Source: a virus
DNA: 29,176 nt
IMG/VR virus record: IMGVR_UViG_3300037155_000011
Span: 1-29,176 of that record
Strand: one strand, 5' to 3'
Shown here: positions 14,810-22,435 of the stretch, in pieces
How the letters are laid out: every line of letters starts with the position of its first letter
How positions within the stretch are numbered: the stretch's first letter is position 1
The notes under the pieces: model-generated
Told to the model about the DNA's origin: nothing
Database searches by the model: none
Seen by the model: the letters and a program-made list of their open reading frames with translations, nothing else
Position numbers and translations under genes: made by a program

Positions 14810-16321
14810 ATGGGCAGTCTATCGGCACTTCCAGCACTCGACCTCAAGACACCTCAGCAGCCGAATCTCCTAGAGCAGTACAGCCAACTTCAGCAGTTGA
14901 AGGGTAGTCAGCAGTTGCAGCAAATTCGCGCTCAACAGGCTCCCTTGCAGCAACAGCAATTAGAGCAAGGTGTCCAGACAGGGAAGATTGATCTACAGCA
15001 GGCGCAGCAGGGGCAGCAGGATCAGCAGGCGTTCCGTGCCGCGACTCAAGACCCTTCCATGCAGGGCAAGACTATCGGTCAGATTGCTCAGGCGTTGGCG
15101 GCAAAAGGGCAGATTTCCCCCCAGGGATATGCAACTGCACAAAAAGCAGACCTTGATCATCAGGAGACGTTGCAGAAGTTGGATACTGGCGCACTCGCCA
15201 ACGCAGCCGCTGCGCACAAGCAAACCCAAGCACTTTACGACAACATAATGAACATGCCGGACGATCAACTTGCGGCGCAATGGCCGCAGATCGCGCAACA
15301 GGTCAACGCTATCCCCGGAAATAAGCAGACTCAGTTGAATCCGCAGCAGCCGATGACCAAGCAGCAACTATCGCAATTTGGACCGATGATCTCGATGGGG
15401 AACAGTTATCTCGATCAGGAGTTGGCACGGCGGAAGGCACAAGCTGATCTCGCAGAAACGCTATCCAAGCCGGGGAACCAGCAGCAGGAGCGCGATCAAG
15501 CGGCTGCAAACGCCAAGCAGACGCAGTTGAATGAAGATCGAGCGGCGGCGCAGCGGCAACAGGGAATCAACATCGAAGGCGCGCGGCTGAATTTTGAGAG
15601 GCAGAAGGAAGCCAACGTCAATGGCACCAGCCCTGAAGGAATGCAACTCGTGGATGAGATTGGAACGGGCAAAATGGCTGTTGACCGCTTGGCTTATTTA
15701 CTAGCTCGAAACCCTGCTCTAATGAGTGCCGTCGCGCAGAAATATCCCGATTTTGATAGTTCCAAGGTTGGAGCATATATCCAAGCCACTAAGGACTTCA
15801 CTAGCTCCAAGCCGAATACGGCAGGTGGGTCTTTGCTTGCAGGTTCAGTGGCTTTTAAGCATCTCCAAGAGCTAAAGGACATGAACACGCTAGAAAGTAT
15901 GAATCCATTGACTGCCGCATATACCGCCTACCAGAACAAGGCAGATACTGTATCGGGCGAGTTGGCGCGATTCTATCAGACGGACACGCTTCCCGGCATC
16001 GCCAGTATCAAGAGCACGCTTGCTTCACCTCTGGTCTATAAGCGCAACGCCGCAATCACGACTCAGGCGCAGTCGATGGGAGACCGCCTCAATAGTTATG
16101 AGCAGACTTGGAAGAACGCCGCTCCGAGTGCGGCATATGAAGCAAAGATGCCGGGAATTGATGCGGACGCGATGAAGGCTCGGGCCGCACTCGACCCGAA
16201 TTACAAGATGCCGACAAGTGGGGGCGGTGGAAACACTGTGGTCGCACCTAACGGCAAAACCTACAACTTCCCCGATGCGGCCTCAGCGGCGAAGTTCAAA
16301 GCGGCTGCGGGGATTCAGTAA
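14810..16321 (+). CDS. Internal virion / DNA ejection protein (gp20-like position)
   Basis: A 503-aa protein with a strikingly glutamine-rich N-terminal third (QLQQLKGSQQLQQIRAQQ and similar), then alternating Ala/Gln helices, and a more structured C-terminal half from about residue 270. Long Q/A-rich helices are typical of proteins ejected with DNA. I see no catalytic motif such as a transglycosylase E or a peptidase site. The end GGGNTVVAPNGKTYNFPDAA resembles short beta-hairpin domains at the ends of such proteins. Start: ATG 14810 follows the upstream TAA directly, with GGGGAGGG just before it. P22 order and size (gp20, 471 aa) support the call, though sequence identity to any family is not shown. 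Confidence 0.65.
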   Translation: MGSLSALPALDLKTPQQPNLLEQYSQLQQLKGSQQLQQIRAQQAPLQQQQLEQGVQTGKIDLQQAQQGQQDQQAFRAATQDPSMQGKTIGQIAQALAAKGQISPQGYATAQKADLDHQETLQKLDTGALANAAAAHKQTQALYDNIMNMPDDQLAAQWPQIAQQVNAIPGNKQTQLNPQQPMTKQQLSQFGPMISMGNSYLDQELARRKAQADLAETLSKPGNQQQERDQAAANAKQTQLNEDRAAAQRQQGINIEGARLNFERQKEANVNGTSPEGMQLVDEIGTGKMAVDRLAYLLARNPALMSAVAQKYPDFDSSKVGAYIQATKDFTSSKPNTAGGSLLAGSVAFKHLQELKDMNTLESMNPLTAAYTAYQNKADTVSGELARFYQTDTLPGIASIKSTLASPLVYKRNAAITTQAQSMGDRLNSYEQTWKNAAPSAAYEAKMPGIDADAMKARAALDPNYKMPTSGGGGNTVVAPNGKTYNFPDAASAAKFKAAAGIQ

Positions 16322-17830
16322 ATGGGATCGTCAGCAATCAATTACGATGCATTGGCACAACAGCATGGCGCGACCGTCGACTATGACGCGCTAGCGGCCC
16401 AGCATGGGGCGACTGCGCCGAAACAGGATGCTCCCACCCCCGAAGGCTTCTGGCACTCGCTCGGCGCCCAATTTGGATTGACGCCAGAGGCCGCACAAGC
16501 CGTTGCGCAAGATACGAAGGATCATCCCATCAAAAACCTGCTGTGGAACGCTCTTGGCCCCGCAGGAGTAGCGGCAAAGGGGCTCTACGATCAGGCCAAG
16601 CAGAGTGGTGGGGAGATTTCTCAGGCTGTGCAGGCAGGAAAGCAGGGCAACGCCGCTGGAGTGGTGCAGCACGCGGTCACAGCGATTCCGATTGTCGGCC
16701 CCGCTCTCAGCAAGGGCGCAGACCAATACGCAGACAAGAATTACGCGGGCGAGGCTGGGACTTTGCTCGGCGCATCGGCTCAGGCAGCTCCGCTAGTTGC
16801 AGGGGCAATCGAAAGAACCCCTGCCGGTCCTCCTCTACAACGAGCGGGACAAGCGGTTGAGGCCGCTCCAGGCCAAGCGGCTACCACAGTGGGACAGGCC
16901 GCGCAGGACGCCGGAACCGGCCTGATAAATAAGACGGTAGGAACGCTGAAGTCGGATTTCAAGCGGGGCGCTAATCCAGCCAGGGGATATCTGGCAACGG
17001 GTAACGGCCCCTCTATTTCGATGCAATCGCTTGCGGATAAGGGTTCGGCCGCGCTGGAAGATGTTGGGACTCAGCTTGGCGCGGCTTACAAGACTGCGGA
17101 CGCGACTGGACTAAAGATTCCGGTAGACACAGTGGCTCAAGAGATGGCAAAGCCGATTCAAAAGGCTATCGACCTCGAAACTGGGCCGGGGGGGACTGGA
17201 AATCTAGGGGCTATTCAATCGTATGTGCAGCAGTTTGGGCCTGCGTTCGAGAAAGCTGCACAGAACGGAGGTTTCACACCTTCCGAGCTATTCAAGATGA
17301 AGCGAGACATCGCCCAAAATACAAACTGGAGCGATCCAACCCAATTCAGCCTCAAGTCAGTTCGCCAGCAACAGGCGGGAGCGCTTTCCGGCATCCTTTC
17401 AGACGCTATTCCTGAGACGGCGGACCTCAATCAGATGTACCAGGATTTGACCAAGTTCACAGACCGCGCCACCGAACGTGCAAACACCGGCTCACGGCCC
17501 CTCACAGCACACATCTATAAGGCTGGCATGGCGGCTACAGGCGCTCTCGCGGGTGGAATGGAGGGTAACGCACTTGCGGGTGCTGCGGCGGGCGCATTGC
17601 TTGATTCTGTGCCGGTAAAGACGACTATCGCAAGTGGTTTGTATCGCGGCGGAAAGGCTCTATCTTCCCTTGGAGAACGACTTACCCCAGCGAACGGAAC
17701 GCCGATGGTAGCGGTACCCGGAAATAATCTGGCACGCTATAGCACAGATACAAAAACCAGCAATCCACAAGATGCGGCCACCATTCTTCGTAATCGTATC
17801 AAAGGCAGACTGAAGCCGAGTACCGACTAA
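16322..17830 (+). CDS. Internal virion / DNA ejection protein (gp16-like position) with N-terminal repeats
   Basis: A 502-aa protein starting with a tandem 14-residue repeat, NYDALAQQHGATV then DYDALAAQHGATA, a motif common at the start of large phage internal proteins. An Ala/Gly-rich middle follows (AAGVVQHAVTAIPIVGPALS). It could be membrane-active. A second Gly/Ala segment appears near residues 398-425 (AGMAATGALAGGMEGNALAG), a possible membrane hairpin. Basic residues dominate the end (RNRIKGRLKPS). ATG 16322 directly follows the preceding TAA. In P22 the third ejection gene is gp16 (609 aa). The assignment comes mainly from order, size and composition. No lytic transglycosylase motif is seen. 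Confidence 0.6.
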   Translation: MGSSAINYDALAQQHGATVDYDALAAQHGATAPKQDAPTPEGFWHSLGAQFGLTPEAAQAVAQDTKDHPIKNLLWNALGPAGVAAKGLYDQAKQSGGEISQAVQAGKQGNAAGVVQHAVTAIPIVGPALSKGADQYADKNYAGEAGTLLGASAQAAPLVAGAIERTPAGPPLQRAGQAVEAAPGQAATTVGQAAQDAGTGLINKTVGTLKSDFKRGANPARGYLATGNGPSISMQSLADKGSAALEDVGTQLGAAYKTADATGLKIPVDTVAQEMAKPIQKAIDLETGPGGTGNLGAIQSYVQQFGPAFEKAAQNGGFTPSELFKMKRDIAQNTNWSDPTQFSLKSVRQQQAGALSGILSDAIPETADLNQMYQDLTKFTDRATERANTGSRPLTAHIYKAGMAATGALAGGMEGNALAGAAAGALLDSVPVKTTIASGLYRGGKALSSLGERLTPANGTPMVAVPGNNLARYSTDTKTSNPQDAATILRNRIKGRLKPSTD

Positions 17831-17841
17831 GGATACCGCAA

Positions 17842-19041
17842 ATGACTCGATGGCTCCTAGTAATTTTTCTCGCAATCCCTGCATGGGCTCAAGTGCCAGT
17901 CGCGCCGATTGTCCAGCCCCACGTGACGTTCGTAAACGCCGCAGGCGGGCCTTGCGCGGGCTGTACGTTGGCAACCTATGTCGCGGGCACCACGACGCCC
18001 CTAGCGACGTATGTGGACGCTGGCGGGATATCGGTGAATACGAACCCAATCGTCATGGACGCGGCCGGCGGGGCAAATATCTGGCTCGCCAGCAGTTCCT
18101 ACAAACTCATCCTCAAGACCGCATTCGGAGCGACCATCTGGACAGTGGATCAGGTCAAAGGCGGCGGGGGCTTGGGAGGCGTTTGCGGGCCTGCAGGGGC
18201 AGTCCAGGTAGCGAACAGCGGCGTCAATGGTCTGACTTGTGATTCGTCCATCACAGTCAACACGACAAATCATACATTGAATGTCGGGACACTGCCTTCC
18301 AGCCATGTGTCCATCGGCGCGTTGGGAACGCCTACCGCCTGGGTATTCGATACCACGACTGCGGCCACCGCGCTTGCATCTCTAGGCGGTGGAGTGGTCA
18401 ACGCTGGGGCGATCAACCAATTGGCCTACTATGCCGAGGATGGAGAGATTCTTAGTGGCACTTTTGCTATCCCCAGCGGCACCACAGCCACAACCCAAAG
18501 CCCAAGCGATAGCAGCACGAAGGTGGCGACAACCGCATACGTGGCGGCACCTGGAATCGTCAACCCGACCAGTGTCCAGATAGCTTCCGGCACGGCTATG
18601 ACGGCCAATCAAGGAACCGGCGTCAAAGTACAGCACTCGACTGGCACCACGACCACCGACAACTGCGCGAAGTTTGATGCGGCTGGAAACACGGTGGACG
18701 CCGGCGCCCCTTGTGCGATTTCGGTAACTCTGGTGACAGGATCAGAGATTGTTGGATCTCGCGCGTTCGGTGCAACCTACCAAAACCTGACAGGCTATCC
18801 AATTTTAGTAAGCGGCAATGGACAGGCGGCGGCGGGCGGTTCAACGGCTGCGCTGACTTGTGGAGTTGGCCCTAGTTCGCCATCGGAAAATGTGTACTCA
18901 AATGGTTGGGGTGCTACTACGGCAGGAGGCTTTGAAGGCTTCTCCTGCCCAGTCCCCGCAAATTCTTATTATCGGATTGATGTTTCCGGCGACATCGGCA
19001 TTGGCGGAAGCTCGCACTGGCATGAAACGCAGGTTCAGTAA
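17842..19041 (+). CDS. Tail-fibre-like protein with Sec signal peptide, 399 aa
   Basis: AAGGA at 17829-17833 precedes ATG 17842. Residues 1-16 (MTRWLLVIFLAIPAWA) form a signal peptide with A-x-A before QVPVAP. Residues 26-104 match a domain common in phage fibres, with FVNAAGGPCAGCTLATYVAG, then TTTPLATYVDAGG and NPIVMDAAGGANIWL. A second fibre signature, SPSDSSTKVATTAYVAAP, is at about 218-236. The C-terminus (residues 320-399) is a beta-rich head with a Cys pair (LTCGVG ... FSCPVP). Several other close Cys pairs (PCAGC, VCGPAG ... LTCDSS) suggest disulfides, which fits export but is strange for a protein assembled in the cytoplasm. It is the first of five consecutive exported-looking genes. 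Confidence 0.75.
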   Translation: MTRWLLVIFLAIPAWAQVPVAPIVQPHVTFVNAAGGPCAGCTLATYVAGTTTPLATYVDAGGISVNTNPIVMDAAGGANIWLASSSYKLILKTAFGATIWTVDQVKGGGGLGGVCGPAGAVQVANSGVNGLTCDSSITVNTTNHTLNVGTLPSSHVSIGALGTPTAWVFDTTTAATALASLGGGVVNAGAINQLAYYAEDGEILSGTFAIPSGTTATTQSPSDSSTKVATTAYVAAPGIVNPTSVQIASGTAMTANQGTGVKVQHSTGTTTTDNCAKFDAAGNTVDAGAPCAISVTLVTGSEIVGSRAFGATYQNLTGYPILVSGNGQAAAGGSTAALTCGVGPSSPSENVYSNGWGATTAGGFEGFSCPVPANSYYRIDVSGDIGIGGSSHWHETQVQ

Positions 19042-19053
19042 GTGGAGAACAGG

Positions 19054-21177
19054 ATGAACAAATTCATATTCGCGGTATTTCTGCTATTCGTCCCTTCTCT
19101 TGGTGCCCAAGTGCAGATCGGGAAGGGTGTGCAGATAGGCGGCCTTAGTGCTATTGCCGATCCTGCCAACTTGAATGGGTTTCTCTATGTAAATCAATGG
19201 TGTACGACACCCGGAACTTTGGATGATACCTGTTTTTCTAACGCCATCGCTAACGTGGTAGCGCATGGTCCGGTGGGAAATAGCAGTCGCAAGATGGGCG
19301 AACTTGTTGTTTCTCCGGGCGTCTATACATTCAACAACACTGTGACGGTTCCCTTAGGCATCAATATCTCTATTCAGGGAGCGCAGGATAGCCTTTGGGG
19401 CTCAGTCATCAAGGCGGGATCGTCCCATCCCAACCTCTTTACGGTGCTGGCTGATTCAGTCACGATCCAGAACATCACATTCATCGGGGACGTGGGCGAA
19501 GACGCGATCGTGCTCGGATCTTCGACTAACGCACTCTACGACACGCACATCAATTGGTGTTGGTTCAACTCCTTCTCCAGGGCAATTCACATCATTAACG
19601 GCGGTGGACTCGATCTCTCTCACAACACGTTTGAGTACAATACGTTTGGCATTGCTTCCATCTATTCGAGCGGGGATGTGCGGGCGAATGACATCATCGC
19701 TACAGACCTGCGGGGCTACAGAAACTCGAATGGAGCCGTAAACCTAACCGGCGACACCACCGCCGCGAACTATGGCAATAATCAGTTTTCCGGCATATTC
19801 GATTACAACGGTGGGTCGGGCTATCCGCAGATCACGCTTTACGGCGTGACTGACACCCAGGTCTCGGGAAACTTCAATAACGGCTATCAGGACGATCTAC
19901 TAGTAGCGGGAGTGTCCAGAAATATCCTCGTTGGCCCTATTGTCGCCAACAACTCTGGACGTAACACGATTGCGGCCAACAGTGTGACGGGTTTGACCGT
20001 CGCCAACGTGTCGGCTCATAACACCAACGTCACGAGTGCTGCGGGAATCACGGCTGTTGTCAACGCGACCAACATCATCCTACTGACAGTCACGGGCGTT
20101 ACTTCTAATGGCACAGGGCTTGCGGCCTATGGCATCTACGTCGATGCGGCCTCAACTCTCGTTGACGTTTATGGAAACCAACTTTATGCCCAGGTCACGG
20201 CTGCTTATGACGTGCTATCTGCCACATCTACCACAGGCGGAACTAACGTCATGAATTATCTTACTTTAGAGAATGATGCAACTTCGGGAGACACTACCAT
20301 CGGCGTTTTTGGGCAAATCAATGTCACAAACCCGAAACAGCTATATTTGAAAATGTCTCCCGCCACAAACACGTTGAGCCTACAGGGTTCTCAGAGTGGC
20401 GTTGGCTACAACCAGACTCTAGCTCTGAATCCTCTCGGCGGACCAGTTACATCGGGAGGTTTGTTCGGCGCAGCGGCAGGAGTCAACCTTTCGGGAGCAG
20501 ATGCTCCACTAGAGTTTGCTGGGGACCCTGGAACGAGCGGACAGGTTCCTATCTCAGGCGGAACGGGCGGAACTCCACACTGGGGTGCGGGCGGTAGCGG
20601 TATCTCTGGCCTGACGGCTGGATTCATCCCTCTGGCTGGGTCGGGGACGACCATCACCGCCAACTCGCCTATGGACTATGGCGTGACCACAGCAAACGTG
20701 ATCACCTCAACCAAACCGATTGCAATTACGGGCACAACGCATGGCTTCACAATCGCGGCTGGCACGGCGGCGACGGGCGCGGCCGGAAGCGTGGTTTATG
20801 CCTCTGACTCAACCAACGGCTATGGCGAGATCAACGAGAACAATACCGGACTGTCGCGTCTCTGCACGGCGACGAATGGCATATGCGATAGTGGGGGAAT
20901 CTCGAATGTCACCATCACGACCGGAACCGGAGCAGTAAGTGCGACCTGCGCCTCTAACTCGCTTTCCAGTGCTGTAACGATGACAGGGCTTGCAACTACG
21001 AATACTTTGACGTTCACGCCCTCGACAGATGTTTCAAGCGTCACTGGATGGGATACGGGGGAATTGTTTATCGTCCCCGTGCTGGGAAGTGGGAGCTTTA
21101 CGTGGAGGCTTTGCACTGCCAACCCAAGCGGGACAACGCCGGGGGGGTCCGTCACTTGGAACGCGAGCGCAAAATGA
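19054..21177 (+). CDS. Exported right-handed beta-helix protein, tailspike-like, 707 aa
   Basis: I choose ATG 19054 over the GTG at 19042, because GGAG at 19044-19047 would lie 6 nt before 19054 and the signal peptide then begins cleanly (MNKFIFAVFLLFVPSLGA before QVQIG). Residues 30-350 look like a pectate-lyase-type right-handed beta-helix: GELVVSPGVYTFNNTVTVPL, then SIQGAQDSLWG, then ladders such as VTIQNITFIGD, DLSHNTFEYNTFG and TLYGVTDTQVSGNFN. Such folds bind or cut polysaccharide in phage tailspikes. The C-terminal 250 residues are Gly/Thr-rich beta repeats, and a Cys pair lies at CTATNGIC. No catalytic triad can be assigned. Its stop overlaps the next start by 4 nt. Confidence 0.75.
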   Translation: MNKFIFAVFLLFVPSLGAQVQIGKGVQIGGLSAIADPANLNGFLYVNQWCTTPGTLDDTCFSNAIANVVAHGPVGNSSRKMGELVVSPGVYTFNNTVTVPLGINISIQGAQDSLWGSVIKAGSSHPNLFTVLADSVTIQNITFIGDVGEDAIVLGSSTNALYDTHINWCWFNSFSRAIHIINGGGLDLSHNTFEYNTFGIASIYSSGDVRANDIIATDLRGYRNSNGAVNLTGDTTAANYGNNQFSGIFDYNGGSGYPQITLYGVTDTQVSGNFNNGYQDDLLVAGVSRNILVGPIVANNSGRNTIAANSVTGLTVANVSAHNTNVTSAAGITAVVNATNIILLTVTGVTSNGTGLAAYGIYVDAASTLVDVYGNQLYAQVTAAYDVLSATSTTGGTNVMNYLTLENDATSGDTTIGVFGQINVTNPKQLYLKMSPATNTLSLQGSQSGVGYNQTLALNPLGGPVTSGGLFGAAAGVNLSGADAPLEFAGDPGTSGQVPISGGTGGTPHWGAGGSGISGLTAGFIPLAGSGTTITANSPMDYGVTTANVITSTKPIAITGTTHGFTIAAGTAATGAAGSVVYASDSTNGYGEINENNTGLSRLCTATNGICDSGGISNVTITTGTGAVSATCASNSLSSAVTMTGLATTNTLTFTPSTDVSSVTGWDTGELFIVPVLGSGSFTWRLCTANPSGTTPGGSVTWNASAK

Positions 21178-21992
21178 CGAAGCGAATCCTTTGCGGTATC
21201 GTGCTTGCTGCGACTTGGCTGATGGGGGCCAAGCAGTACACGGTTGGGGCGCGCGGTTTCCATCATTCTTCGGCTGCGTCCTGTACCAACGCCGCTCCTG
21301 TCACAGCCACGTGGGATGCCCTAAGCACGTCGAACACCTGCGGGACTTCTGGCGGATCAGTTTGCAGCAACGGCCTCTATGCCTACGAAGCTTATGATGC
21401 GGTCTACCCCGGATACACGCAGGGTAGCGGATTGCAGCCAACGTACAATACGAACATTATCAACACACAGCCTGCGTGGATCTTCGGGGGCGCTCAATTC
21501 TTTCAGTTGCAAAGTCCAGCCGGTACAAATAACCCAATTCCTAGTTCGATCACGCAGTACACGTTTGTTGCCTACGGAATTGACTTCTCATCTTTCCCCA
21601 CACAGGCTCCGATCATTGGTGGATTGGGGAACAATTTATTGTGGCAGATTGAAAGCAACGTCCAGAAATTGCTCAGTGCTGGGGTAGCCCAGATTGGGGC
21701 AGGTACGGACACTATCAGCACGAGCACGCCATACACTCTCGCTTTCACCTACGATACAGGAGCGGCACAATTGACTTTCTACAAATGCAGTGGCGGCTCC
21801 TGTGTGCAGGACGGAAGCGGATCGACTACCAACACGCCGCCAACATCGCCAATCTACTTTCTAGGGAAAGATGGATATTCGACGCACTATCTAAATGCCT
21901 CTGTGCCTGAAATCGACTTCTACCAAGGGATTTATACCAGCGGCAATCTGAGTTCGGTTGCCACATACTCGCAAAGTTGCTACGGAATATAA
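21174..21992 (+). CDS. Exported LamG/concanavalin-like protein, 272 aa
   Basis: ATG 21174 overlaps the preceding stop (ATGA). A longer in-frame start at 21048 is rejected because it runs through the beta-helix gene. Residues 1-19 (MTKRILCGIVLAATWLMGA) form a signal peptide. The mature N-terminus is Cys-rich (SCTNAAP ... NTCGTSGG ... VCSNG). From about residue 85 the pattern WIFGGAQFFQLQSPAG, TFVAYGIDFSSFP, PYTLAFTYDTGAAQLTFYKC resembles a LamG-like jelly roll, a carbohydrate-binding fold common in phage and secreted proteins. A second close Cys pair (YKCSGGSC) again suggests disulfides. It belongs to the exported fibre block. Confidence 0.68.
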   Translation: MTKRILCGIVLAATWLMGAKQYTVGARGFHHSSAASCTNAAPVTATWDALSTSNTCGTSGGSVCSNGLYAYEAYDAVYPGYTQGSGLQPTYNTNIINTQPAWIFGGAQFFQLQSPAGTNNPIPSSITQYTFVAYGIDFSSFPTQAPIIGGLGNNLLWQIESNVQKLLSAGVAQIGAGTDTISTSTPYTLAFTYDTGAAQLTFYKCSGGSCVQDGSGSTTNTPPTSPIYFLGKDGYSTHYLNASVPEIDFYQGIYTSGNLSSVATYSQSCYGI

Positions 21993-21994
21993 CT

Positions 21995-22435
21995 ATGAAA
22001 CGAATCATCCTCATCCCGCTTCTCTTCGCCTCGCTTGCCCACGCGCAGACATGGGTCAAGGTGGCCAACGAAGGCGACTCTGTTACCGCTATAGCCACGG
22101 TGCGCTACGGCGCGGCTCAGGGGGCCACAGCGACCGCAGGCACCCCTTGTGCGACCGTGGGCGGCTGCTGGGTGCAGATATCGGTCGCAGGACCGTTCAC
22201 TGCCAATAACGCATTCTTCAAGAAAGACCCAATCAATGGCACGGCGAAAGAGTTGGACGTGCTGGAGACGGCATCGGTGCAGACGGTGACGGTAAACGGT
22301 AAGCCGGCAACGGTGTCGGCGCTCCCGCTTCCTCCGCCTCCGCCATCCATCAGTACACTCACCTTTAGCGCAACAATCAACTTCATGGGAACCAACGTGA
22401 CGGCAACCTGCACGGCTCCGGTGGTGAAGCAGTGA
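21995..22435 (+). CDS. Small exported RYGA-type (lectin-like) domain protein, 146 aa
   Basis: I use ATG 21995, which gives a clean signal peptide (MKRIILIPLLFASLAHA before QTWVKV); an in-frame ATG 18 nt upstream lies inside the previous gene. Residues 18-95 contain VKVANEGDSVTAIATVRYGA and then ANNAFFKKDPINGTAKELDV. This 'NEG..T....VRYGA ... N..F..DP..G..K..' pattern recurs, from memory, as a small accessory domain of secreted bacterial carbohydrate-active enzymes. A cysteine pair lies at PCATVGGC. A polyproline linker (LPPPPPS) leads to a short beta segment with a lone Cys near the end. A carbohydrate-binding role is inferred. It overlaps the following gene by GTGA. Confidence 0.6.
   Translation: MKRIILIPLLFASLAHAQTWVKVANEGDSVTAIATVRYGAAQGATATAGTPCATVGGCWVQISVAGPFTANNAFFKKDPINGTAKELDVLETASVQTVTVNGKPATVSALPLPPPPPSISTLTFSATINFMGTNVTATCTAPVVKQ

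Noticed and set aside
21048-21173. Earlier start for the LamG-like protein
   Set aside because: It would hide the signal peptide behind 42 residues read out of frame through the beta-helix gene.
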